A stretch of DNA of 56,050 bases from Candidatus Aegiribacteria sp. (lineage in GTDB: Bacteria; Fermentibacterota; Fermentibacteria; Fermentibacterales; JCC-6): the NCBI GenBank assembly GCA_013138965.1, contig WTBT01000061.1, positions 1-56,050 on the forward strand, written 5' to 3'. Of this stretch, positions 5,641 to 14,639 are shown in pieces. The translations under genes were made by a program, and so were the position numbers. How positions within the stretch are numbered: the first letter of the stretch is position 1; every line of letters begins with the position of its first letter. The notes beneath the pieces are model-generated. The model did not search any database, was not told the DNA's origin, and saw only the letters and a program-made list of their open reading frames with translations.

Positions 5641-6858
5641 TTATACTTCTCTCCAGTACATTCCGGCATTAAGCACAAGGCCAAGAAGAAACAGCACTGT
5701 TACCAGCTGGCTCCCACCGTAGCTGATAAGTGGAAGTGGAAGACCCGTTACGGGCATTATCCCCAGGGTCATTCCCACGTTTACGAAAACATGTATCCCG
5801 ATATAGGCTGCAGCCCCGGCTGCCACAAGGGAATTGAACGGATTGACGGACTTCCTCGCGGCAATGACCATTCTCCAGAACAGTATGAAGAAAGCTGTGA
5901 GCAGTATCAGGCATCCGATGAAACCGGTCTCTTCAGCCCAGACGGAGAAAACAAAATCCGTATGCCTTGCAGGCAGGAAGGCAAGCTCTTTCTGTGCGCC
6001 CTGAAGAAAGCCCTGACCGGACAGTCCACCGGAGCCCACGGCAACTTCAGACTGTATGATATTCCATCCGGAACCATGGGGATCATTTGAGGGGTTCAGG
6101 AATGTAATCAGTCTCGATTGCTGATAGGGCTTAAGCATGTTCCATGCCATCGGAGTAAGGGCAGCAACAATTGAATTACCTCCCATAAATACTATCCACA
6201 TGGGAAGCGGATACTTACGCCTGTAAAGTATTGTGATTAGAATCATCATGAAACCAAGCCAGAGTAGAATATTCATTGAGGAGACAGCGGCAAGAATCGG
6301 GCTGACCAGAAGCATTATCCAGCCGCCTCCGTAGCCTGCCCATACGAACATTGCCAGCACGATAAGCAGCATTGAAACCGCCGTACCAAGATCAGGCTGT
6401 ATTGCGGTCAGAACGACCACGGGGATTACAGTCAGAAAGATCAGGATCTCTCCGAATTTCCTCGGTCTTACTTTCTGGGATGCGAGCCACCAGGCAGTCA
6501 CCAATATCAGCCCTGCTTTGCTGATTTCCGACGGCTGCAGGTGAATTGGACCGATTATTAACCACCTGTTCGCAGGCCCACTTCCTATGAAAAGCGTCAC
6601 AATAAGCAGCAGGCAAATAAAAGCATACGCAATCGGTGATATTTCTTCCAGCCTCCTGAGTGAGATAATGGTTCCCAGAAGAAATGCGATCAGACCGAAT
6701 ATGGACCATGTGACCTGCTTTCCGAACAAACCGCTTTCGGAAATAACCGTTGAAGCCGAATAAACAGCTGCCATGCCTATCAGGAAAAGCACCAGAAGTG
6801 CTATCAGAAAAACCATATCCGGCCGGTCTCTACCTATCAGGTCAATCACTCCTCTCAA
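5641..6858 (-). CDS. rodA: Rod shape-determining protein RodA (SEDS glycosyltransferase)
   Basis: A 405-residue polytopic membrane protein of the SEDS family, which polymerises lipid II into glycan strands for cell elongation with its partner PBP2. About ten hydrophobic helices are visible. SEDS landmarks include HLQPSEISKAGLIL, the catalytic-loop Asp in AIQPDLGTAVSM, and the end VGMTLGIMPVTGLPLPLISY followed by GGS, which identify RodA/FtsW. The RodA assignment comes from the adjacent PBP2 and mre genes. It overlaps the mrdA gene by 17 bases, so the two are coupled, and it is the last gene of the operon. Confidence 0.95.
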   Translation of the reverse strand: MRGVIDLIGRDRPDMVFLIALLVLFLIGMAAVYSASTVISESGLFGKQVTWSIFGLIAFLLGTIISLRRLEEISPIAYAFICLLLIVTLFIGSGPANRWLIIGPIHLQPSEISKAGLILVTAWWLASQKVRPRKFGEILIFLTVIPVVVLTAIQPDLGTAVSMLLIVLAMFVWAGYGGGWIMLLVSPILAAVSSMNILLWLGFMMILITILYRRKYPLPMWIVFMGGNSIVAALTPMAWNMLKPYQQSRLITFLNPSNDPHGSGWNIIQSEVAVGSGGLSGQGFLQGAQKELAFLPARHTDFVFSVWAEETGFIGCLILLTAFFILFWRMVIAARKSVNPFNSLVAAGAAAYIGIHVFVNVGMTLGIMPVTGLPLPLISYGGSQLVTVLFLLGLVLNAGMYWREV

Positions 6859-8551
6859 AGTAGCTCAGAAGTATATCCCTTGCCACAGGTCCCGCGACAG
6901 ATCCTCCATGTCCTCCATGTTCAATAATAACACATATAACAACAGGTTCAGGTTCTCTGCTAAAACCAACAACAATTGCGTGATCTTCGCCGGAGCACTC
7001 GGCGGTTCCTGTTTTTCCCCAGAAATCCCACGGAAAATCCGAAAATACTCCGTAAAGTGTTCCCCTCCTGGAAATGACGGTCTGCAGCATTCCCTCTGTT
7101 ACGACATCGAACGCGGTATCATCGCAGACTTCCGCCGGGAAAAAGGGCTCCATCTCTTCTCTCTGCAGAATCAAACACGGCAGAGGCATCTGGCCCCTTG
7201 ATGCAATTACTCCCGTCATGGCCGCCATCTGTAAAGGTGTGGTTAAAAGCTCTCCCTGGCCGATTGAAATATTAAGAAGGTTGCCCAATCCCCATCCATC
7301 AGGTCCGTAGGCGCTGTTGAAGTAGTCCGAATCCGGAACAAGACCGCTTCTTTCATCCGTAAGGATTTCCGTAAGCCTTGATCCGAGACCAAAGAATTCT
7401 GCGTATTCGGCAAGTTCGTTCAGTGACCCCAGCTGTGATGTTCGGTAGAAGAAAACATCGCATGACCGCGCCAGTGACTGGATGATATTCAACCTTCCAT
7501 GGGCAGTCCAGCATCCGAATTCAGTGTCCCCGAGAGTAAGTGAACCGTAACATGGCGCAGGCATGGTATTCTCGTTAATCAAACCCTCGGCGATAAGCCA
7601 GTAAGCAGTAATTATCTTGAAGGTGGAAGCCGGTGGGTAGGACGCTGTCCATGCTCTGCAGTACAGGGGGTTCGCTGGATTCTGAAGAAGAGCATCCCAC
7701 TCATCCCGGGTTATTCCCCTTGAGAACATATTACTGTCGAACGAAGGAGAAGAGGCTGCACAGAGAATATCTCCGGTCACATAATCGATGATAACCACTG
7801 CACCGGGCAGTGTGGTTTTAACCAAGTGCTCGAGTGCTGTTCTCTGAAGCTCCGCATCAATGGTTATTACAACGTTCTTCCCCGGCACAGGCTCATCGGA
7901 ATCCGTTCCTTTGTATTCCTCAACGACTCTCCCCATAGCATCCACGACTTCACGGTGCAGTCCCGGACTTCCACGTAACGTTTCGTTCAGGCTGAACTCG
8001 ATTCCGGTTCTCCCGGTTATTTCTCCCCGGAAGGATTCAGGATCGTCCGAGAGTCCAACGTATCCGATGATATGACAGAAATCATCAGGTCTGTGATATC
8101 GCCTCTGAGGCGCCACATCAATAAGAATGCCTGGAATACAATAGATGCATTCCGCAATTGAGCTTACATCTTCCACACTCATACTCGTACTGAGCACAAC
8201 AGGTCTATGGGGAACAGATGATGCCTGGCTGAGAATCCCGGATAAAGTTTCTTCCGTGATACCAAGCAAAGAGGCGACCTGTTCCGTATTTGTACTGTCG
8301 AATTCCGACGGTATCGCAGTCACGATGAAGGAGGGTCTGCTGTCAGCAAGAACAACTCCGTTCCGGTCACTGATCAGTCCGCGTGGCGCCGGCTTTGTTA
8401 CTACCCGGATATGGTTCTGACTGGATAGACCTCTGTAGTAATCTCCTTTAACGATCTGGAGGTAGAAAAGTCTTCCGCCGAGTATCATGAATAAAACCAG
8501 TGTCGTAATCATGAACGCCAGGGAGGGCCACTGTTTCTCTTTCCTGAACAT
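6842..8551 (-). CDS. mrdA: Penicillin-binding protein 2 (transpeptidase)
   Basis: A 569-residue class B PBP. It has a short cytoplasmic N-terminus, one membrane helix (about residues 10-32), the PBP dimerisation region (APRGLISDRNGVVLADS), then the transpeptidase domain. The motifs are SxxK in PPASTFKIITA, SxD in ARSCDVFFYR, and KTG in WGKTGTAE. It is somewhat shorter than E. coli PBP2 (633). It crosslinks peptidoglycan for lateral wall growth together with RodA. It sits between mreD (4-base gap) and rodA (overlap) in the usual order. Confidence 0.95.
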   Translation of the reverse strand: MFRKEKQWPSLAFMITTLVLFMILGGRLFYLQIVKGDYYRGLSSQNHIRVVTKPAPRGLISDRNGVVLADSRPSFIVTAIPSEFDSTNTEQVASLLGITEETLSGILSQASSVPHRPVVLSTSMSVEDVSSIAECIYCIPGILIDVAPQRRYHRPDDFCHIIGYVGLSDDPESFRGEITGRTGIEFSLNETLRGSPGLHREVVDAMGRVVEEYKGTDSDEPVPGKNVVITIDAELQRTALEHLVKTTLPGAVVIIDYVTGDILCAASSPSFDSNMFSRGITRDEWDALLQNPANPLYCRAWTASYPPASTFKIITAYWLIAEGLINENTMPAPCYGSLTLGDTEFGCWTAHGRLNIIQSLARSCDVFFYRTSQLGSLNELAEYAEFFGLGSRLTEILTDERSGLVPDSDYFNSAYGPDGWGLGNLLNISIGQGELLTTPLQMAAMTGVIASRGQMPLPCLILQREEMEPFFPAEVCDDTAFDVVTEGMLQTVISRRGTLYGVFSDFPWDFWGKTGTAECSGEDHAIVVGFSREPEPVVICVIIEHGGHGGSVAGPVARDILLSYFERSD

Positions 8552-8555
8552 GAGC

Positions 8556-9041
8556 TTACCCGATGACTTTTCTGGATCTCATATCCGAAATCCATTCGAT
8601 TACAGTGAGGAAAAGCACTCCAATGATCACAGTAAGAATCGCTCTTGGAATAACAAGAAGCAGTACAGAATTGAAACCAGAACCTAAAGGTCGTGAAGCA
8701 ACAAGTATGAAAAGCGTATCGGAGACAATTACGGCTATTGCCGTCATACTGAGAAGGTAGCCTTTCCCCTCTCCGGATGAAAGTTTGCTGAAAGCTTTTG
8801 CCGCATACAGCCCGGCAAGGAGGGCAAGGGATGATGAACCCGGAGGCTGGTGCAGAAGGAAATCAAGACACAGACCAGACCAGAAAGCTCCACCCACCGC
8901 CCACATTTTTTCGTAGTTCTCCGAAAGATAAACAAGTATTAAAGGTACAAGAGAGGGGGCAAAGAACATTCGGCCGACAGTCAGTTCCATTAGAAACTGA
9001 CAGATTACCGTGACAGCCAGTACGAGTATTCTAACCTGCAA
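8556..9041 (-). CDS. mreD: Rod shape-determining protein MreD
   Basis: A 161-residue protein of five or six hydrophobic helices with the MreD pattern: LxDFLLHQPPG after helix three and a final helix ending EWISDMRSRK. MreD links cytoplasmic MreB to the elongation machinery in the membrane. The position between mreC and mrdA supports the call, since MreD sequences are poorly conserved. Confidence 0.88.
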   Translation of the reverse strand: MQVRILVLAVTVICQFLMELTVGRMFFAPSLVPLILVYLSENYEKMWAVGGAFWSGLCLDFLLHQPPGSSSLALLAGLYAAKAFSKLSSGEGKGYLLSMTAIAVIVSDTLFILVASRPLGSGFNSVLLLVIPRAILTVIIGVLFLTVIEWISDMRSRKVIG

Positions 9042-9079
9042 ATTACACCTGAAATCCGGTAATGATACTTCTCTGCCAA

Positions 9080-9871
9080 CTATTGCATATCGATACCGTA
9101 GAAATCCTCCGGAAGGAGTATAAGAACCTCTCCAGTACCCTGAAAATCAACTGCGGGAGTCACGCTGAACTTCAGCGCGAGACCAGCCTCGCCAGTGGAG
9201 ATACCCGTCACCCTCCCGGCTAGAAGTCCATCGGGGAAAACACCGCCGTATCTTGAAGTTAGAACCTGATCACCTGGCTCCACTTCACTTGTCAGATCAA
9301 CATGAACAAGATTAAGTTCTCCGCCGGACGTTGACTGCAGGATTCCGTAAGCCCCCGATGGCCAGGTCACACAGCTTACATTTACGGAGGGATTGGTAAT
9401 GGGAATAACTTCACTAGTAGCTTCCCCCACTGCACATACAACGCCCATAAGGCCTTCGGAGGAAATACAGACTGAGTTCTCCCTGATACCGTCTATTCTA
9501 CCCTTATCGATAACCATTGTACCGGTTACCAGCCCTTCGGAACGGTAAAGAATCCTGGCGGGGACAGCGTCTCTGTTATCTGTCCGGGTAATACCAAGCA
9601 GAGTTCTGTACTGTTCAGCCTTAACCGCTTCCTCCCTGAGAATTGAATTCTCAAGCATCAGCTGCATAATATCGTTTCTGAGTTTATCCTCGGTAGGCGA
9701 ATCGGTCCCGCTGAAGACAGCCTCTCTGAACCTTGCTCCAAGCCAGCTGCCCAATCCGCCAATAAGAGCGGGGCCGAATATCAGTAGAATCAATGAGATG
9801 GAAATGTAAAGAACAAACCTTCTGTTCTTTCCGTTATTTCGACCGGCGCCCCTTTTTCCTGAAGTAATCAT
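9080..9871 (-). CDS. mreC: Rod shape-determining protein MreC
   Basis: A bitopic periplasmic scaffold of the elongasome. From the chosen start MITSGKRGAGRNN it is 263 residues: a basic cytoplasmic stretch, one membrane helix (FVLYISISLILLIFGPAL), a coiled coil (DKLRNDIMQLMLENSILREE), then the beta-rich domain with PARILYRSEGLVTGTMVIDK and YGGVFPDGLLAGRVTGI. A longer start at 9916 would overlap mreB by 41 bases; 9871 lies four bases past the mreB stop and gives the normal family N-terminus. Confidence 0.92.
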   Translation of the reverse strand: MITSGKRGAGRNNGKNRRFVLYISISLILLIFGPALIGGLGSWLGARFREAVFSGTDSPTEDKLRNDIMQLMLENSILREEAVKAEQYRTLLGITRTDNRDAVPARILYRSEGLVTGTMVIDKGRIDGIRENSVCISSEGLMGVVCAVGEATSEVIPITNPSVNVSCVTWPSGAYGILQSTSGGELNLVHVDLTSEVEPGDQVLTSRYGGVFPDGLLAGRVTGISTGEAGLALKFSVTPAVDFQGTGEVLILLPEDFYGIDMQ

Positions 9872-9875
9872 CCTG

Positions 9876-10925
9876 CTACTGAATGAGAAGGTTACGGTAC
9901 CGGTAGATATCTTCAAGAATCAGACCGGCGCCCAGCACAGTACAGGAAAGCGGGTTATCCGCTACTCTGATCGGCAGCCCGGTCTCACTCATTAGAAGCC
10001 TGTCCAGCCCTCTTAGAAGAGCTCCTCCACCTGTCAGTACAATTCCACGTTCTACAATATCTCTTGCGAGCTCGGGAGGAGTTCTCTCAAGGCCATGCCT
10101 TACGGCATCTACTATCGTTACAATTACTTCCTTAAGGGCGTTCCTTATATCAGCAGAATTAATTGTATAGGTCTCGGGGATTCCGTTTACAAAATCTAGC
10201 CCGCTGACTTCGTACTCTTCGCTGTCTTCCTCCAGCACAGTCGCGATCCGTATCTTGACCAGTTCAGCTGTCCGCTCACCTATAAGGAGGCTGTACTTTT
10301 TCTTCAGATACGCTGATATCGCCTCATCCATCTCATCACCGCCGATCCTTATGGAGTTGTTGGCGACGATCGCGGACAGGCTGATCACAGCAACTTCCGT
10401 TGTTCCGCCGCCTATATCGACAATCATGTTACCGGCAGCGCCTTCAACTGGAATTCCTACGCCAATAGCCGAAGCAAGCGGCTCTGATACCAGAAGAACC
10501 TCCCTTGCGCCTGCCCTTTCCAGCGCAGTTCTTACCGCCGAGATTTCAACCTCTGTGATGCCGCTGGGTACGCATACGAGTATCCTGGGTCTCATTGAAA
10601 TTTTACGGGTTTTTGCCATACTGAAGAATTCTCTCAACATGGCCATTGTAGCCGTGGCATTGGTTATTACGCCATCTTTGAGGGGTTTCAGAGCATTGAG
10701 AGCTATTCCAGTACGTCCAAGCATTACCTTTGCGTCATGCCCTACCGCTACAAGTTCACCGCTTTCGCGATGAATTGCCACGACACTGGGCTGATCCAGT
10801 ACAATGCCTTTGCCCTGGAGATATATGAGTGTATTTGCGGTTCCCAGGTCTATTGCCATTGAGTTTGATAATAGTGTACCTGGTTTTCTTCCGAAAATAC
10901 TGTTCAATGCTCCGGAGATACCCAT
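9876..10925 (-). CDS. mreB: Rod shape-determining actin homologue MreB
   Basis: A 349-residue actin-fold ATPase that forms membrane-associated filaments directing lateral wall synthesis. Nucleotide-binding motifs are visible: phosphate-1 in MAIDLGTANTLIYLQGKGIV (about residue 23 on), phosphate-2 in MIVDIGGGTTEVAVISL, and adenosine in GIVLTGGGALLRGLD. The N-terminal GALNSIFGRK could form the amphipathic membrane-targeting helix. GGGAGGGAAA precedes the ATG. It is the first gene of mreBCD-mrdA-rodA and is driven by the promoter at 10958-10986. Confidence 0.97.
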   Translation of the reverse strand: MGISGALNSIFGRKPGTLLSNSMAIDLGTANTLIYLQGKGIVLDQPSVVAIHRESGELVAVGHDAKVMLGRTGIALNALKPLKDGVITNATATMAMLREFFSMAKTRKISMRPRILVCVPSGITEVEISAVRTALERAGAREVLLVSEPLASAIGVGIPVEGAAGNMIVDIGGGTTEVAVISLSAIVANNSIRIGGDEMDEAISAYLKKKYSLLIGERTAELVKIRIATVLEEDSEEYEVSGLDFVNGIPETYTINSADIRNALKEVIVTIVDAVRHGLERTPPELARDIVERGIVLTGGGALLRGLDRLLMSETGLPIRVADNPLSCTVLGAGLILEDIYRYRNLLIQ

Positions 10926-10957
10926 TTTCCCTCCCGTAAATTGAATTAGTAACCTGT

Positions 10958-10986
10958 TGCATAGTAAACATAGAAGCTTGCGTCAA
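10958..10986 (-). promoter_or_regulatory. Sigma-70-like promoter of mreB operon
   Basis: On the minus strand TTGACG (10986-10981) is followed after exactly 17 bases by TATGCA (10963-10958), 32 bases before the mreB ATG. The -35 box is near consensus; the -10 box is weaker. Confidence 0.6.
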
Positions 10987-11055
10987 CTCCCGTTTCAAAC
11001 AGCTGCAATATACACAAAAATATTAAGAGTTAACAAATGGAAGAGTATGTTAACA

Positions 11056-11835
11056 TCATCTCCGATCAGGCTGTAATTCAGGTTGCCAGAACGGAACAGA
11101 GTCAAGTGTATCTACGGGGATTGGAACTGTCATTTCCCATATACCCTCCCAGGGGACCACAGAAGTATTTATTTCTGTTAACTCAAGATCAACCGCACTG
11201 TCGTTAATCAGGGTACTCCAGATCCATGGCCAGGAGTTGTATTCATCGTGCGGTGAGGAGGCTCCGATTGTGAATTCTCCGGTTTTCCACTTACATTCAA
11301 AAGGGAAAATATCCCCGCTCTCCATAGAAAGAACCATACGGTCCATTGTATCGGATACACAAAAGATCCACTGGATCCTTTCCCCCGACACTGACGCGCT
11401 GCCTGTTATCTGCCACGCTTCCATAACGAGGGGATAACCGGTTCTGAGAAGATGAAGAAGATCGATAACGGATATGATTCCGGCACCCGCACGAAGGCCT
11501 CCGGGCATGAAGGAGGCATATTCGTCCTGAGGCATATAGATCAACATACCGGTTAAATCTCCCTTGACGGAAACGACCGGCCTGCCGTCAGGACCGTAGA
11601 AATCACCTCTTAACAGGCCTTCTTCAGCATTACCCCAAAGCACAAAAGGACCCCTGGCAACGAGATTGCTTCCCTGAAGTCTTGCATTACCTCTGAGTTG
11701 GAAACTGCCAAGTTTTTCCCAGCCGAAAGCGATCCTGCTTGCATAAAGCTCGCTCTGCCTTAGCATGGATTCCTGTGTTACGGTGCCGCAGGAAAGGAGA
11801 ATGCACATTGAGAATGCCGCAAGAACAGCCTTCAT
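11056..11835 (-). CDS. LolB/DUF4292-like outer-membrane lipoprotein
   Basis: A 259-residue protein with a type II signal peptide and lipobox LLSCG, so the mature protein is lipid-anchored at Cys16. The following beta-rich sequence (FQLRGNARLQGSNLVARGPF, VKGDLTGMLIYMPQ, GIISVIDLLHLL) resembles the LolB-like fold that binds lipids or lipoproteins. The match is to the general pattern only, so an exact family cannot be named. It overlaps the next small gene by one base and is probably co-transcribed with it and the PHP gene. Confidence 0.6.
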   Translation of the reverse strand: MKAVLAAFSMCILLSCGTVTQESMLRQSELYASRIAFGWEKLGSFQLRGNARLQGSNLVARGPFVLWGNAEEGLLRGDFYGPDGRPVVSVKGDLTGMLIYMPQDEYASFMPGGLRAGAGIISVIDLLHLLRTGYPLVMEAWQITGSASVSGERIQWIFCVSDTMDRMVLSMESGDIFPFECKWKTGEFTIGASSPHDEYNSWPWIWSTLINDSAVDLELTEINTSVVPWEGIWEMTVPIPVDTLDSVPFWQPELQPDRR

Positions 11836-12044
11836 TATTCAGATGCTACACCGTACTTCTCCTCAAGGGAGATTAGCCGCTTTTCGTAACCATACTCTTT
11901 TTCGTACTTCGCCTTGCGGGTAAGAAGATGCTTGTTGTCCGGTACTTTTTCAAGAAGCTTGTCAAGCATCAGCAATGCTTTCTTCCTGTTACCCTCTTTG
12001 ACTTCGGTGTCTATCTTATCAACCAGTTCGCTAAGTTTCGCCAC
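11835..12044 (-). CDS. Small helical (TPR-like) protein
   Basis: A 69-residue charged, soluble protein. The stretch NRKKALLMLDKLLEKVPDNK has the spacing of one tetratricopeptide helix pair, and the whole protein is predicted helical. It starts five bases after the PHP gene and its stop overlaps the lipoprotein start, so it is an internal operon gene. Its function is unknown. Confidence 0.65.
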   Translation of the reverse strand: MAKLSELVDKIDTEVKEGNRKKALLMLDKLLEKVPDNKHLLTRKAKYEKEYGYEKRLISLEEKYGVASE

Positions 12045-12049
12045 TTGTC

Positions 12050-12934
12050 CTACCTCCTGCTACGACTTCTGCAAAGGGTTATGAAATCCTTAACATCTTC
12101 CTGTTCAATATGAAATCCATCTTCAGTTCCCCCAAGGGGGGTAGCTTCATTGCTCCTGCCATGATAGTCGGTTCCGCCTGTAAGAACAAGCTGGAATTCC
12201 CGCGCGAATGCCTTAAGCGTTGTAATCATTGAAGCGGTATGTGATGGATAGTAAACTTCAATTCCAGCCAATCCCGATCCCTTCATTCTTTCAAACAGAC
12301 TCCTCAGCGTTTTGGAGTCCATCTCAATATATCCCGGATGGGCCATTACAGGCAATCCGCCTGATTCCACAATTATCTCAATAGCCTTGGAAACGGAAAG
12401 TCTGTCTCTTTCAACGTATGCAGGCTTTCCCTTTGCGAGGAACCTGCTGAAAGCCTCGTTCATACTGCCTACATATCCAGCATCTACCATCGCTTCAGCG
12501 ATATGCGGCCTTCCAACAACATCGCCTCCTGCCATAAGCTGCACTGTTTCCATTTCAATATATATACCATTCTCTGCCAGTTTCTCAAGTATTCTCGGGT
12601 TCCTGCGGGAGCGTCCTTCCTGGACGTAAGCAATAGCCTTCCCGAGGGAGTGTGATCTACTTACAAGAAGGGGGATATCAACACCCGGAAAATATCCCAG
12701 CAGGTGAGCAGTAAGAGCGCTCTCCTCAAGATCAACGCTCAACTCAACTCCAGGTATGAATTCGATCTCAAGTTCTGCTGCGACATCAGCACCTTCAGGA
12801 ATTCCATCCAGTGTATCGTGATCGGTTATTGAAATCACCGAAAGGGATTTCCCGGCTGCCATTATCACCAGTTCACCTGGAGACCTGGTGCCATCAGAAG
12901 CGGTACTGTGGATATGAAGATCTACTTTGGCCAT
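12050..12934 (-). CDS. PHP-domain phosphoesterase (RNase AM / YciV-like)
   Basis: A 294-residue PHP hydrolase. Metal-binding motifs appear in order: DLHIHSTASDG (residues 5-15), ITDHDTLDGIPEG, GVEL, GRPHIAEAM, MAHPGY and GGTDYHG. This arrangement is that of the YciV/RnmAM group, which removes phosphate from nucleoside 3',5'-bisphosphates and acts as a 5'-3' exonuclease on short RNA. Substrate is inferred from the family. It is the first gene of a three-gene operon with the small helical protein and the lipoprotein. Confidence 0.85.
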   Translation of the reverse strand: MAKVDLHIHSTASDGTRSPGELVIMAAGKSLSVISITDHDTLDGIPEGADVAAELEIEFIPGVELSVDLEESALTAHLLGYFPGVDIPLLVSRSHSLGKAIAYVQEGRSRRNPRILEKLAENGIYIEMETVQLMAGGDVVGRPHIAEAMVDAGYVGSMNEAFSRFLAKGKPAYVERDRLSVSKAIEIIVESGGLPVMAHPGYIEMDSKTLRSLFERMKGSGLAGIEVYYPSHTASMITTLKAFAREFQLVLTGGTDYHGRSNEATPLGGTEDGFHIEQEDVKDFITLCRSRSRR

Positions 12935-13062
12935 ATGTAATTCCCTCCGGAAGTCTGAATATTACTCTCTGCTACACACCATGCAATACTATCAGTCAGT
13001 ATTTACTTCCGCATTGAGATTCAGTAAATATATTCATGCTGCATCTGGAATGAGATCTATAG

Positions 13063-13218
13063 CCTGGGAGTGTGTCCGGCAATGTGCATTGAGAATATCC
13101 TTACGCCTGAGATAGAATGCTCGGAGATTTTAGGAGAATACTGGAACGATAATATGCGAGTATTATAGCCAGCTGTGTGGGTTTTATGCCAATGTATCAT
13201 TGTCGGACAGGCTCCTGG
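13063..13218 (-). repeat. MITE-like element, copy 1 (inverted relative to the other two)
   Basis: A 156-base element with inverted ends GGGAGTGTGTCCGGCAATG and (complement of the right end) AGGAGCCTGTCCGACAATG. Its interior matches, in reverse complement, the elements at 21103-21267 and 55924 onward; it lacks eight bases (AAATACAT) present in those. It occupies most of the gap between the PHP gene and the divergently placed HD-domain gene. It has no coding capacity. Confidence 0.85.
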
Positions 13219-13281
13219 ATCGAGGAAGTTGAATCGGGATAAGGTTAAGTACGCGCATTAGGCCGGACGGAGAGACAGGCA

Positions 13282-14625
13282 GTGATGAAGAATCAGACAG
13301 AACGTAAGGTAATGTATATTCAAGATCCCGTACATGGAAGTATTCGTCTTTCAAGGCTCCAGCAGGAGCTGATTCAGACTGTGGAAGTCCAGAGGCTCAG
13401 TTTCATACACCAGCTTGGCACAACATTTCAAAGTTACCCTGGCGCCCACGGTATGCGTCTTTCTCATGCGCTTGGCGTTTCTTACCTTGCTGACACTATA
13501 TGCAGGCACATCCTTGGGGAAATACAGGGAATGCCGGATACGAAGAAAACCGGGATCCGGAAGCTGCTGCAGGCCGCCGGCATGCTTCATGACATTGGAC
13601 ATACACCCTGGTCTCATACGCTGGAACCACTCTACATAGAGATGAACGGTGTTGATCATATGGATCTTGTAGCCGAGATGGTCAAGGGTAACACGACTAT
13701 CAATATCGAAGGATCCGGAAATATCCCCGAAATACTCAGATCACATGGTGTGAATCCCACGGATGTAGCCGACCTGATCAGCAGCAGTTACAGAGGCCCC
13801 CGTTATCTTCAACAGATGATTTTCGGCGAGGTCGACGCGGATATGCTGGATTACCTTCAGAGGGATTTCTATTTCACAGGAGTAGCTTTTGGTCATATTG
13901 AGTTGGACAGGATAATCTCAACAATGAGGGTTATAGATGATGAAATAGTATTCCTCATCAAGGGCCACGAAGCTATCCGTGATTTCCTCTTCGCAAGGAT
14001 GCAGATGTATTCAAGTGTCTACCTGCACAAAAAAACAAGAATTGTGGATATGATGCTTCTTGCGGCTGCAAGAAGAAGCATCATCGAGTTAAAGGAGATC
14101 AATGATTTCCACATAATGACCGATGACGAAATACTGAGTTTTCTTGCACAGAGATCTGAGGATCCATGGGTGAGGGATATGGCCTGGAGAGTGAAATACA
14201 GGCAGAAGCTGTTTTCACAGGTTTTCCAGATAGACGCGGCAACACTTGATGATAGTGACATTTCCTTTATCAATACAGTCGTCAGGTCAGGTGAAACACC
14301 TGCCGAAAGGGTCAGCAACCTTGCACTGAAGCTGTCAAAAACAGCCGGAGTAACACCTGGCTACATACTCGTAGATATGCCTCTGGAAGTCGTTAAAGTA
14401 TCGGAGGAGAGATTTTCAAAGCTTGAGATCAAATATCTTGACCGGTCCGGAAATATTCTACCCCTCAAGAAAGTGGATCCGCCCTTTGCTGAATATCTTT
14501 CCAAGGCACGTCCAAACAGTAACTACCTTACCGTTTGCTGCAGTCCGGAAATTAAGGACAAGGTCAAAAAAGCTTGCGAGAACCTCTTCCATATGGCTGC
14601 CATGCCACTGTTCCCAAGGAACTGA
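13282..14625 (+). CDS. HD-domain dNTPase-like phosphohydrolase (SAMHD1/dGTPase type)
   Basis: A 447-residue soluble protein. The metal-binding HD motif is complete: H in HGMRLSHALGV, HD in AAGMLHDIGHTPWSHTLE, and a late Asp in GEVDADMLDYLQRD. The opening IQDPVHGSIRLSRLQQELI is the signature of the SAMHD1/YwfO group, which hydrolyses dNTPs to nucleosides and triphosphate. The start is GTG 13282 or ATG 13285; GGAGA at 13269 fits either. It stands alone, and a convergent MgtC gene follows. Confidence 0.88.
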   Translation: MMKNQTERKVMYIQDPVHGSIRLSRLQQELIQTVEVQRLSFIHQLGTTFQSYPGAHGMRLSHALGVSYLADTICRHILGEIQGMPDTKKTGIRKLLQAAGMLHDIGHTPWSHTLEPLYIEMNGVDHMDLVAEMVKGNTTINIEGSGNIPEILRSHGVNPTDVADLISSSYRGPRYLQQMIFGEVDADMLDYLQRDFYFTGVAFGHIELDRIISTMRVIDDEIVFLIKGHEAIRDFLFARMQMYSSVYLHKKTRIVDMMLLAAARRSIIELKEINDFHIMTDDEILSFLAQRSEDPWVRDMAWRVKYRQKLFSQVFQIDAATLDDSDISFINTVVRSGETPAERVSNLALKLSKTAGVTPGYILVDMPLEVVKVSEERFSKLEIKYLDRSGNILPLKKVDPPFAEYLSKARPNSNYLTVCCSPEIKDKVKKACENLFHMAAMPLFPRN

Positions 14626-14639
14626 CTATCAATCCGGCG

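Noticed and set aside
5602..6090. 162-codon open frame on the plus strand
   Set aside because: It lies wholly opposite rodA, has low-complexity, charge-mixed translation without domain features, and no ribosome site. It is a shadow frame.
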